Assembly: GCF_041734735.1 (NCBI RefSeq)
Contig: NC_134883.1
Coordinates: 19,701,247-19,765,246, forward strand
Length of the DNA stretch: 64,000 nt
Origin: Babylonia areolata
Taxonomy: Eukaryota; Mollusca; Gastropoda; Neogastropoda; Buccinidae
Reading direction: 5' to 3'
The first letter of the stretch is position 1. Every line of letters starts with the position of its first letter. The notes beneath the pieces are model-generated. The model was not told the origin of the DNA. It saw only the letters and a list, made by a program, of their open reading frames with translations, and made no database searches. This document shows positions 57,796-64,000 of the stretch, piece by piece. The translations under genes were made by a program, and so were the position numbers.

Positions 57796-60619
57796 CTGAC
57801 CAAAATAATAGTGAATTTTGGTTCGTTTGTGTATGTGTGCATAGACATGTGCATGTGTTGTCTGTCAACAATGACCGAGTGAGGAAACATGATGTGGCAA
57901 TGAAACAGAAACAGAAATGAAACTATGTTCGTCATCATGGAGTTCGTCCTTTGCCTGAGCCTCATACTGGAGATCCTGTGCTCATCAAAACAGATGGAGA
58001 GAAAGGATGGAAACAACCTGGTGTTGTGAAGAAGAAATGCGCCCCAAGATCCTACCTCATCGAAACCGCTAGGGGTGTTCTGAGGCGTAGTCGGAAGCAC
58101 CTGTGTCTCTAGACAGCTGCCCCAACATCTTCAGCTCCAAAACCTGGTACCACTGATCCTAAGGTGTGGCGACCACCTGCAGTCACTTATGGGTCAACAT
58201 CAACCTGTCCAGGCCTGCTGAGGGCAAGCATGTACCTGCTTCTCCAGTACACAAGACACCTGATACTGCACCACTTAATGGTGATGCAGAGAAAACTTAT
58301 TTCACCCACAGCGGCAGACGTGTGAGAAAGCCGATCCGGTTCCGCCAAGACTAAGAAAACATTGCGTACAACCCGAGAGTTGAACTTATTCTGGTATGTG
58401 TTTTATTGAATTTTTCTAGAAGTATTTCGTTGTTTTGATAGCCTGAAAGAAAACGCTTTGCTTCTAGAGAAAGGGGGATGTGATGATATCACCTTAGCGG
58501 ATGTGACAGCAGTCGATAATTAACGAAAAGGGACTTAACTGTGATTGTCCGGACATGCGCACAGGGACTGGAATGACAGACTTGCTACCAACGGGTAAAC
58601 AACCTTCGGTTCGTCTTCTTCGTCAAGACGCTGATCTAGCTTCCAACGTGATTTAATCTAACATTCAAGTTAAGATACAGCTCTGTGGGGGGTCATTTTC
58701 CCCCCACACCTTAAGCTCTGTGGGGGGTCATTTTCTTTCCCTGACACCCAAAGCTCTGTGGTGGTCATTTTCTTTCCCTGGCACCCAAAACTCTGTGAGG
58801 GGTCATTTTCTTTCCCTGACTCCCAAAGCTCTGTGAGAGGTCATTTTCTTTCCCTGGCACCCAAAACTCTGTGAGGGGTCATTTTCTTTCCCTGACACCC
58901 AAAGCTCTGTGGGGGGTCATTTTCTTTCCCCAGCACCAAAAGCTCTGTGGGGGGTCATTTCTTTCCCTGACACCCAAAGCTTTGTGGGGGGTCATTTCTT
59001 TCCCTGAAAGCCAAAACTCTGTGGGGGGTCATTTCTTTCCCCAGCACCAAAAAGCTCTGTGGGGGGTCATTTCTTTCCCTGACACCCAAAGCTCTGTGGG
59101 GGGTCATTTCTTTCCCCCACACCTAAGGCCAGTCACCTGTGGGGGGTAGAGGTCCAGAGTGCACTCAATGCAGGCCGTCATTCCAGGTAGCACCACTCTG
59201 GCGTTGCCCTTGAAGCCCTCAGTGCCGCCATCCACAATGGGAACAATGGTGCTCTGGTCCACCTCCCCGTCCTCATAGGTCAGCAAACTCACCTGGAACA
59301 CAGGGCAGGTCAGTCAGGACTGGCAGGTGTCCCTTCATGTGCTGCCTGCTTTCCACTGTTTGTGGTGTGGACACCCAGGCTATACACTACCTGTCACCAT
59401 CACTAACATCACTTGATGTGGAGCAGGTACGTACAGCAGAAAGTGATGGCAAGACAGAGGCAGTGTGTTCTGTGTGTGTCACAGAACTGGTACCAGTGGC
59501 TCCAGTCCAAGGCCAGGCATGGGACACATGATGGAGGAGACACGCAAGGGAAAAGACACATGAGGAAGACACAATGGAAGTTACACATAAGGGAGGTGAC
59601 ACATGAGGGACACAATGGAGGTGACACATAAGGGAGGTGACACATGAGGAAGACACAATGGAAGTTACACATAAGGGAGGTGACACATGAGGGACACAAT
59701 GGAGGTGACACATAAGGGAGGTGACACATGAGGAAGGTGACACATGAGGAAGACACAATGGAAGTTACACATAAGGTAGGTGACACATGAGGGACACAAT
59801 GGAGGTGACACATAAGGAGGTGACACATGAGGAAGGTGACACATGAGGAAGACACAAGGTAAGTGACACACAAGGGAGGTAACACATGAGGAAGACACAA
59901 GGGAGGTAACACATGAGGAAGACACAAGGGAGGTAACACATGAGGAAGACACAAGGGAGGTGACCCACCATCATGCCGTTGATCCAGCGCCTGGCCACAA
60001 TGGAGTCCAGTCCACACACCACAATGTGGAACCCTGCACACACATCACACACACAACAATGTGGAACCCTGCACACACATCACACACACCACAATGTGGA
60101 ACCCTGCACACACATCACACACACCACAATGTGGAACCCTGCACACACATCACACACACCACAATGTGGAACCCTGCACACACACATACACACAATGTGG
60201 AACCCTGCACACACATCACACACATCACAATGTGGAACCCTGCACACACATCACACACACCACAATGTGGAACCCTGCACACACATCACAATGCAGAACC
60301 CTGCACACACACACATACACCACAATGTGGAACCCTGCACACACACATACACACAATGTGGAACCCTGCACACACATTACACACACCACAATGTGGAACC
60401 CTGCACACACATCACACACACCACAATGTGGAACCCTGGACATATATCACACACACCACAATGTGGAACCCTGCACACACATCACACACACCACAATGTG
60501 GAACCCTGCACACACATATAGAGCAAACAGCTGTTCCCATGCAACAAACATTTTACACCAGTAACACACCTCTGTAAAAGGACTCGTCAAAATCCTGGAT
60601 CTTGGCAAAATGACTTCTT
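40607..60619 (-). CDS. UBA3: NEDD8-activating enzyme E1 catalytic subunit
   Basis: With NAE1/APPBP1 it adenylates NEDD8, holds it as a thioester and passes it to UBE2M/UBC12 for cullin neddylation. Minus-strand exons, 5' to 3': 60619-60570, 60033-59969, 59292-59137, 57661-57559, 56108-55995, 52959-52906, 52412-52376, 49985-49904, 47052-46952, 43963-43845, 40737-40607. All have GT-AG borders and consistent phases, giving 336 C-terminal residues of a protein that is 463 long in human. The N-terminal part with the GxGxxG nucleotide motif lies beyond 64000. Visible hallmarks: [28 protein letters not shown], the zinc pairs CIEC and CLVC, the catalytic cysteine in [28 protein letters not shown] and the UBE2M-binding ubiquitin-fold domain at the end. 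No break is seen in the coding exons. Confidence 0.95.
40745..40860 (-). other. UBA3 intron start of array
   Basis: Short diverged repeats of tgtcaacacatcacaa and aacatcacc kinds next to the last exon's acceptor. No clear exon copy. Confidence 0.4.
40860..41695. repeat. 41/44-bp minisatellite in last UBA3 intron
   Basis: About 20 copies of caacaggaacaccatccatc, acaacgaacaccatgtcac. The longer form adds CTG. The + strand frame of 324 codons is a repeat translation. Confidence 0.92.
41700..42335. other. Unique part of last UBA3 intron
   Basis: Contains a 102-codon + strand frame (41863-42171) with no domain I recognise and, near 42163, a block tcatcgtagtcgatggtcga of possible repeat origin. 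Confidence 0.35.
42335..42935. repeat. 56-64-bp minisatellite in last UBA3 intron
   Basis: About ten copies of a unit with gtgttatgatttggtcacag, tgtggaatgtcataatgg and atgataaccagatc. Some copies have an extra ATGGATG step. Confidence 0.92.
43040..43380 (+). mobile_element. hAT-like TTF zinc-finger fragment
   Basis: Plus-strand pieces in shifting frames: [20 protein letters not shown], then [20 protein letters not shown], then [16 protein letters not shown]. The WLHYD...C..C...F..STNFK layout is that of the TTF-type zinc finger in hAT/ZNF862-like transposases. Frameshifts break it. It is antisense within UBA3's last intron. Confidence 0.45.
43381..43844 (-). other. UBA3 intron with GT microsatellite
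   Basis: (GT)n and CT-rich tracts at 43405-43600, then ordinary intron up to the exon donor at 43844. Confidence 0.6.
43845..43963 (-). CDS. UBA3: UBA3 exon with UFD start
   Basis: One base, 39 codons, one base. Encodes [20 protein letters not shown] and [18 protein letters not shown], matching human [39 protein letters not shown]. Acceptor ttgcag|TCAGATGAAG. Confidence 0.96.
43964..45070 (-). repeat. Array of acceptor copies, about 17/27-bp unit
   Basis: About 40 copies on the - strand of tgtgttgcagTCAGATGAtg. The true junction is tgttgcag|TCAGATGAAG, so each unit repeats the acceptor plus the first eight exon bases. It starts exactly at the exon edge. Confidence 0.93.
45085..46951 (-). 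repeat. Array of donor copies, about 40-45-bp unit
   Basis: About 40 copies on the - strand of cctcacttagtgagtacatc followed by caccc...ttaacatacccag. The exon at 47052-46952 ends GCCTCACTTA|GTGAGTACATCC, so each unit repeats nine to ten exon bases, the donor and the intron start. Confidence 0.93.
46952..47052 (-). CDS. UBA3: UBA3 exon with second zinc CxxC
   Basis: Thirty-three codons plus two. Encodes [20 protein letters not shown] and [13 protein letters not shown], matching human [31 protein letters not shown]. CLVC supplies two zinc ligands. Arrays seeded by its own borders flank both sides. Confidence 0.95.
47053..48605 (-). repeat. Array of acceptor copies, about 38-bp unit
   Basis: About 38 copies on the - strand of gttgtcaggatgactgacag followed by aagtaagacgtgttgt. 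The true junction is gttgtcag|GACGACTGCC. Many units have GATGACTG, and some (near 47970 and 48037) have the exact GACGACTG. Confidence 0.93.
48605..49890 (-). repeat. Donor-side array, about 23-28-bp unit
   Basis: About 45 copies, on the + strand tctcaccactctcttgtcag and gta. It starts about 20 bases inside the intron after the exon ending 49904 and includes intron-start sequence (gagtggtgagat) but no exon bases. The 428-codon + strand frame is a repeat translation. Confidence 0.9.
49904..49985 (-). CDS. UBA3: UBA3 exon [10 protein letters not shown]
   Basis: One base plus 27 codons. Encodes [20 protein letters not shown] then TFEAMKR, matching human [25 protein letters not shown]. Confidence 0.95.
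49986..50705 (-). repeat. Array of acceptor copies with exon start
   Basis: About 18 units of 40-46 bp. On the - strand each has ttctgtag followed by the first bases of the exon at 49985. Two copies (50048-50074 and 50228-50254) reproduce the first 27 exon bases exactly. Others keep a shortened form with the internal tgacagg step missing. Confidence 0.94.
50705..50933 (-). repeat. 38-bp minisatellite, left block
   Basis: Copies of gcaatcagataaaaagggga and cagcactcag. The same array resumes at 51698, so the transposon at 50934-51697 split it. Confidence 0.9.
50934..51697 (-). mobile_element. hAT-like non-autonomous transposon
   Basis: The ends form inverted repeats: CAGAGATGCCAAC at 50934 and, on the other strand, CACAGATGCCAAC from 51697. 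CAGAGATG fits the hAT end consensus. A - strand frame (51364-51104) reads [20 protein letters not shown], then [15 protein letters not shown], the zinc-finger start of a hAT-type transposase. No transposase core follows. Flanks share ATAAAA, which may be a remnant target duplication but is also array sequence. It is inserted in a 38-bp array. Confidence 0.75.
51698..52300 (-). repeat. 38-bp minisatellite, right block
   Basis: About 15 copies of aacaaagagcaatcagataa, aaaggggacagcactcagt. On the UBA3 strand the array begins about 75 bases after the donor at 52375 and resembles the intron start (actgagtgctgtcctttttt). Confidence 0.9.
52376..52412 (-). CDS. UBA3: UBA3 37-base micro-exon
   Basis: Two bases, 11 codons, two bases. 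Encodes [11 protein letters not shown], matching human AVCATEVFKIATS. Acceptor tttcag, donor AAG|GTTTGT. Found only because the protein needs it between its neighbours. Phases agree on both sides. Confidence 0.9.
52413..52905 (-). other. UBA3 intron without arrays
   Basis: Short AT-rich intron, the only long stretch of this gene without tandem copies. A small duplication (tgtttatgtgtgaaaactct and a diverged copy) lies at 52808-52890. Confidence 0.6.
52906..52959 (-). CDS. UBA3: UBA3 exon [17 protein letters not shown]
   Basis: Two bases, 17 codons, one base. The peptide [17 protein letters not shown] is identical to human at nearly every position. Confidence 0.96.
52960..53910 (-). repeat. 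Array of acceptor copies, about 36-bp unit
   Basis: About 25 copies on the - strand of tgtgtcaggtgtggtgaaaa, aaggatgatgtctg. The true junction is tgtgtcag|GTGTGGTGAAAAGGAT, so each unit holds the acceptor and about 16 exon bases with two extra A. Confidence 0.94.
54115..55400. repeat. 32-bp minisatellite in UBA3 intron
   Basis: About 40 copies of gacatacactgtcctgacat and cacatcctatgt. It lies mid-intron, with no exon-derived sequence seen. Confidence 0.92.
55505..55640. mobile_element. Possible piggyBac-like remnant end
   Basis: The block ends caggcactgagcgggTTAA. Reverse-complemented it starts TTAACCCGCTCAGTGCC, like the block ending at 17631 (TTAACCAGTTCAGTGCC). Two loci sharing a TTAA-bounded end suggest a small transposon family. 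Confidence 0.35.
55795..55994 (-). repeat. Exon donor junction copied about four times
   Basis: On the - strand each unit of about 62 bp has GGCATC, TACAGACTGACTCAGG and the donor gtgagtagtcctcctgtcat. This is the end of the exon at 56108-55995, minus 12 internal bases, plus its donor. Confidence 0.93.
55995..56108 (-). CDS. UBA3: UBA3 exon [12 protein letters not shown]
   Basis: Two bases, 37 codons, one base. Encodes [20 protein letters not shown] and [17 protein letters not shown], matching human [38 protein letters not shown]. Confidence 0.96.
56109..56735 (-). other. UBA3 intron, unique part
   Basis: No transposon or gene recognised. Short frames on both strands look random. Confidence 0.5.
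56735..57558 (-). repeat. Array of donor copies, 56-bp unit
   Basis: About 15 copies on the - strand of ctgtggcccaaggaagaact, gtggtggtaagggtaactgt and aggtaatgtgcact. The exon at 57661-57559 ends CTGTGGCCCAAGGAAGAACC, GTTTGGAG|GTAAAGGGTAACTG, so each unit carries about 25 exon bases, a donor and the intron start. Confidence 0.95.
57559..57661 (-). CDS. UBA3: UBA3 exon with catalytic cysteine
   Basis: Thirty-four codons plus one. Encodes [20 protein letters not shown] and [14 protein letters not shown], matching human [34 protein letters not shown]. The Cys of PLCT is the residue that carries NEDD8 as a thioester in the family. Confidence 0.96.
57765..57795. repeat. (GT)n microsatellite
   Basis: Pure GT run in a UBA3 intron. 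Confidence 0.9.
57880..58675 (+). mobile_element. Ty3/gypsy LTR retrotransposon fossil, 3' end
   Basis: A broken fossil on the + strand, antisense to UBA3. It retains the C-terminal part of the polyprotein region after integrase ([18 protein letters not shown], then [18 protein letters not shown]), a short spacer, a purine-rich tract just before 58479 and the start of a 3' LTR from TGTGATGATATC at 58479. The LTR runs into the tandem array near 58680. The 5' LTR, gag and most of pol are absent from the window. It looks old and inactive, with only a terminal piece left. Confidence 0.75.
58685..59136 (-). repeat. Donor-side array, about 38-bp unit
   Basis: About 11 copies, on the + strand ctctgtggggggtcatttct and ttccctgacacccaaag. 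On the UBA3 strand each has CCCCCCACAGag, matching the last ten exon bases CCCCCCACAG|GTG of the exon ending 59137. Confidence 0.88.
59137..59292 (-). CDS. UBA3: UBA3 exon [13 protein letters not shown]
   Basis: Fifty-two codons, phase 0 at both ends. Encodes [20 protein letters not shown], then [20 protein letters not shown] and [12 protein letters not shown]. Near identical to human. CIEC supplies the first zinc pair. Confidence 0.97.
59530..59960 (-). repeat. Donor-side array, about 22-40-bp units
   Basis: On the + strand gaggtgacacatgaggaaga and cacaatgg or cacaaggg. It begins within ten bases of the donor at 59968. The unit repeats the intron start (gtcacctccctt, gtgtcttcctcatgtg) without exon bases. 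Confidence 0.9.
59969..60033 (-). CDS. UBA3: UBA3 exon [21 protein letters not shown]
   Basis: Two bases plus 21 codons. Encodes [20 protein letters not shown] and M, matching human [20 protein letters not shown]. The copy nearest the unique exon sequence is taken as the used acceptor. Confidence 0.95.
60034..60515 (-). repeat. Array of acceptor copies, 35-bp unit
   Basis: About 14 copies on the - strand of gtgtgcagggttccacattg and tggtgtgtg. The unit contains the acceptor and the first 21 bases of the exon starting at 60033 (encoding FHIVV). Confidence 0.96.
60570..60619 (-). CDS. UBA3: UBA3 first exon in window
   Basis: One base, 16 codons, one base. Encodes [16 protein letters not shown], matching human VPHFNKIQDFNDTFYR. 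Acceptor cttgacag. Upstream exons lie past the right edge. Confidence 0.93.
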
Positions 60620-60934
60620 CTGTCAAGGAAAGCAATCCATTTCATTTTCCTAATGATATGAACGTCACCTTAATTGTCCCATACGCTTCAAACAAAAAAT
60701 TACACAACCTTGAATGTCCACACTGGAGTTTCTCTTCCTTGTCCAGAAAATACCAACCAAAGTACTGGCATGTTTGTGCCATATCTGTGTGTGTGTGTGC
60801 ATGCTCATATGCATGTCAGTCACAGATGCGAAACAATGTGTGCAAAATGCGAGATGGGTGAAGGGATTCTCTGATGGCAATGCCAGTGTGTGTCTGTGTG
60901 TGTATATGTATGTCTATCTCTGTCTCTGTATGTC

Positions 60935-61003
<69 letters not shown>

Positions 61004-61341
61004 CTTTGTGTCTGTGTCTCTGTGCATCAGCTGTACATGTCTGTGTGTATATGTATGTCGATCTATGTGTGTGTGTGTATTCGTTCGTTCTTTAGTTTAG
61101 CGTCTTTTCACTATCAGTGATATTAGATGATTTAAAAAAAAAAAAGAAAAAAAAAAAGAAGTGTGGGTGGGGGCTGGGGCAGTGGGGTTGGAGGGGGAGG
61201 GGAAAGGGAAGAGGAAAACAGAAAAGGTAGAGAACTACCAAAAAATGCTTAACTAACATGCAATTACATTTAATAGTAACAATTCAATAATGATAATAAT
61301 AATCAGAAGCCATTAAGTGATTAACACAATTCTGAAGTACA
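60620..61341 (-). other. UBA3 intron with microsatellites
   Basis: (TA)n and (GT)n at 60940-61000. At 61078-61160 a block with tcttttcactatcagtgata and a poly(A) tail resembles a short repeat that recurs in sea-snail genomes. Confidence 0.6.
61078..61160 (+). mobile_element. Short SINE-like repeat with A tail
   Basis: The block ttcgttctttagtttagcgt, cttttcactatcagtgatat ends in an A-rich run. It looks like the 3' part of a short interspersed repeat. Confidence 0.4.
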
Positions 61342-61345
61342 TTAA

Positions 61346-62110
61346 CCTCTTGACTGTGCTGTTGACGTACTGCGTACGTCATGAAATGTCGCTCATCAAT
61401 GCTGTATTGACGTACACCGTACGTCATGTTATAACGTTCTGTTTTGAGTCCCGCATTACAGAAAATACAGTCTGCTAACCATTAAATTAGCTCCCCTGAG
61501 AGCTCTTTATCTCCTGAGTTCCATAAGCTAAAACTATTCACCTCATTGTCATATTTATGGCAAAAGTTTTGCAAGTTTGTACGAAGCTTAAGTTGTTTGC
61601 AAAGCCATGGCTGAACGCAGACAAACCCCAACACTTGCACAAATATTGGAAGAAATCTTTCACGATGCAATAGTAGAGATGAAGATTGTGGACTGAATGA
61701 GACAGAACTGCGTGAAGTTGCTGCCAAAGACGCCGATTTTGACATGGATGGGGGTGGGAGGTGGGGTTGCTTGACGAAAATGAAAACAGACAAGCTCAGC
61801 TGATTCAAGATGCAGGTGGGTGTTTACAAGGTTTGTCAGTTTATTATTTGCTTTCTGTTTGTTGTAACAATGAATATAACTGCATTGTGTGTGTTTTGAA
61901 CGTGTTAGCTGTGGTAAGTAGCTTCGTCAGTCACTAATCAGTGTGTGTGTGTGAGAGTCAATCAAATGTGTACTGTGTGTGACCATCACATTGCAAGGAG
62001 GCGTGGCTCACTGGCTGGCTCATTGTTGATGACAGCGTGTGTCGCTCGCCTAGAGCTTTCTGTGAATTCATTCCTGAGTGTGTATTGGTTTGTTGTTGTT
62101 GTTGTTCTTG

Positions 62111-62153
<43 letters not shown>

Positions 62154-62280
62154 GAGAGAGAGGGGACTAGGGGGAGGGAGGAGATGATGTTTACAAAACT
62201 GAAATCAGAGAACGATATACAGAATTGTATGCCTAAATTACTATGTAAATGCAACACTTGAAGAAGTGTGTGTGTGAGAG

Positions 62281-62317
<37 letters not shown>

Positions 62318-63478
62318 TCATTTTGTTTTGTATGAGAAAGAGAGAATGAAGAGGGTGTGGCATACCATGAACCAGTTTCAGCGTGTGTGTGTGTCAGGGG
62401 TTGGTGGAGTGGGGGGAGGGTAGGTGTGTGTGTGTTTGTATTTCAGCTTCTGAAAACAATAAGAAATAAATTGGTACCATTTCATAACCTTTTTATATGT
62501 AAAAAACCAAACAAAAAAACCCCCAAAAAAACCAACAAACTTAGTCTTTTATGCAATGTGTTTCAGGTAGGCAGCATGGTGATGATCATGATGTTCATCC
62601 TGCCACAAACCTGCAGCTGAAGACCAGCAGCAGCAAGACCAAAGGGTAGTAAACAAGCCTCCAGCAATTCTGGATTACAACAAAAACATGGGTGCCATGG
62701 ACCATCATGACCAACAGCTGCAGCCCTATGATGCCACAAGGAAAACCCTGAAGTGGTACAAATAGCTGTGTGTGCATTTTCTACAAATTGCCATGCTGAA
62801 TGCACACATCCTCTACAAAAAAGCGGCAACAGCAGTACATTCCTGGACTTCCAGAAGGATGCAATCAGTGCCATGATTTTTAGTGACCAAGACCCAGACA
62901 CTGCTAAAGATGACCACGTTGTTCATCTGTGTGGACGACACTTCACTGATGTCATCCCACATACCCCACAGAAGGCCTGGCTACGAAGGAGGTGCAGCGT
63001 CTGCTGGAAGAAAGGGTAAAGAAAGGATGTGAGGTTCTACTGCCCAGACTGCCTCAGCAAACCAGCACTGTGTCTTGAAGACTGTTTCTGCAAGTACCAC
63101 ACACAGCGTTTTTACTGATGATAGATGCTGGGTGAGTACACCTTTTTCATTCTTTGTGTGGACTGTGTTGGAGTTTTATGGACCTGGACACTGTTGCACA
63201 GCCTTGACAGTGCGTGTGGTTGATCACAACAGTCACAAGAAAGACTGGTTGATAACCTGGTTGATGTTGTAGCATTTTATGGAATTTTTGAACATGTGAG
63301 TATTAAAAACAAAATCTTGGTTCATTTTCCTTTCATTTGATATATACTTTTATGCACTTATCTTCAGTACTTTTTGAAATATAAGCAAATTAAAATCATT
63401 GGCATGTTTTTCTTGTTTTTCTGAAAATTTTCTCAGCATAGGCTATAGCAAAATTTACTACATGTAGCAGTGAAGGGG
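61346..63478 (+). mobile_element. piggyBac transposon, decayed
   Basis: Bounded by TTAA at 61342-61345 and 63479-63482, the target duplication of piggyBac. Inner ends are inverted repeats: CCTCTTGACTG at the left and, on the other strand, CCCCTTCACTG at the right. Two subterminal palindromes, GACGTACTGCGTACGTC (61364-61380) and GACGTACACCGTACGTC (61409-61425), follow the left end. A start codon region at 61607 reads MAERRQTPTLAQILEE with an acidic stretch. The middle, including most of the catalytic core, is missing. From 62560 come MGAMDHHDQQLQPYDATRKT, LKWYK and AVHFLQIAMLNAHILYKK-like sequence. A C-terminal cysteine-rich block (RRRCSVCWKKG, then YCPDCLSKPALCLEDCF) follows at about 62975-63090. 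Stops and frameshifts break it. It is antisense within a UBA3 intron. Confidence 0.85.
61850..62550. repeat. Microsatellites inside piggyBac copy
   Basis: (GT)n with (GA)n at 62110-62165 and (GT)n at 62276-62316 occupy the place where the transposase core should be. Confidence 0.75.
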
Positions 63479-63482
63479 TTAA

Positions 63483-63828
63483 AGGAATATGGAAATAGTG
63501 CTATGAACTAATGCCTGTGAACATTCGACCATAAGAACCTCGTCAGAAATAACTTTCCAAAAATCATCTGCAGAATAGTTATTCTCTTTGAAATACTTGG
63601 GCAAGACGGTACATAACTGCTGACAGTGAAACAAACAAAGATGGAAGCTGAACAGCTTACCACAGATGCATGTAACATGTTTACTATACTTTGTCTTCAG
63701 CACATCAAGTTTTATACGGAAGAAAGTAGAGGTTATTAATCTTGTATAGCAAGCTGATGGATTTGGTATCGGTGTGTGTGTATGTGTATGTCCGACTCTG
63801 TGTCTGTGTATATATATGTGTATGTCCA

Positions 63829-63875
<47 letters not shown>

Positions 63876-64000
63876 ATCTCTGTATCTGTGTATGTTTATC
63901 TGTGTCTGTGTGTGTGTATGTCCATCTCTGTGTCTATGTTTATCTTTGTGTGTGTGTGTGTGTGTGTATGTTTATCTCTGTGTCTGTGTGTGTATGTTTA
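63483..64000. other. Right edge of window
   Basis: A minus-strand frame near 63700-63480 (CICGKLFSFHLCLFHCQQ) has no match I recognise. It is followed by a (GT)n and tatgtccatctctgtgtctg-rich microsatellite from 63770 to the end. Confidence 0.4.

Noticed and set aside
59973-60577. His/Thr-rich + strand frames
   Set aside because: Antisense translation of the UBA3 acceptor-derived array.
63479-63720. Cys-rich - strand frame as a UBA3 upstream exon
   Set aside because: It does not match the UBA3 N-terminus (no GAGGLGCE or NLNRQFLF motif) and has no convincing splice sites.

Overview
This is eukaryotic, animal nuclear DNA. Two intron-rich housekeeping genes point tail to tail: inositol-pentakisphosphate 2-kinase (IPPK) on the + strand, with 13 coding exons from 11755 to 27524, and the NEDD8-activating E1 subunit UBA3 on the - strand, with 11 coding exons from 60619 down to 40607 and its N-terminal exons beyond the right edge. 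Consistent GT/AG exon boundaries and reading phases join into proteins that line up end to end with the vertebrate proteins as I remember them. The SINE and LINE families (tRNA-headed SINEs, CR1/L2/Rex1-like LINEs, a LINE with a 2A peptide) suggest a mollusc, most likely a marine snail. That taxonomic guess is inference.

Layout: 1-2690 has no recognised gene. 2690-2990 is a GC-rich tandem array. 3450 to about 7600 is a decayed CR1-like LINE with a 2A motif. 8660-13430 is a patchwork of microsatellites, four copies of one SINE, a tandem array, a PHD-finger LINE ORF1 fragment and an L2-like LINE tail, and it includes IPPK exon 1. 14192-27524 holds the rest of IPPK, with LINE and SINE fragments and long arrays in its introns. 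27.8-40.5 kb is the interval between the two convergent genes and is mostly a chain of unrelated minisatellites. 40607-60619 is UBA3, whose introns are mostly tandem arrays with a hAT-like insertion, a hAT-like fragment and a fossil Ty3/gypsy end. 61346-63478 is a decayed piggyBac transposon flanked by TTAA.

The striking feature is the arrays. By my approximate bounds they cover about 26 of 64 kb. Many in the two genes start exactly at an exon boundary, and their unit contains a copy of the splice site plus roughly 8 to 50 bases of the adjoining exon. Some grow from the donor side and others from the acceptor side. Several introns are little more than two such arrays meeting in the middle. 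The coding exons themselves look intact.

The two genes act in unrelated pathways. IPPK makes inositol hexakisphosphate. UBA3, with NAE1, charges NEDD8 onto UBE2M for cullin neddylation. They share only the neighbourhood and the intron style.
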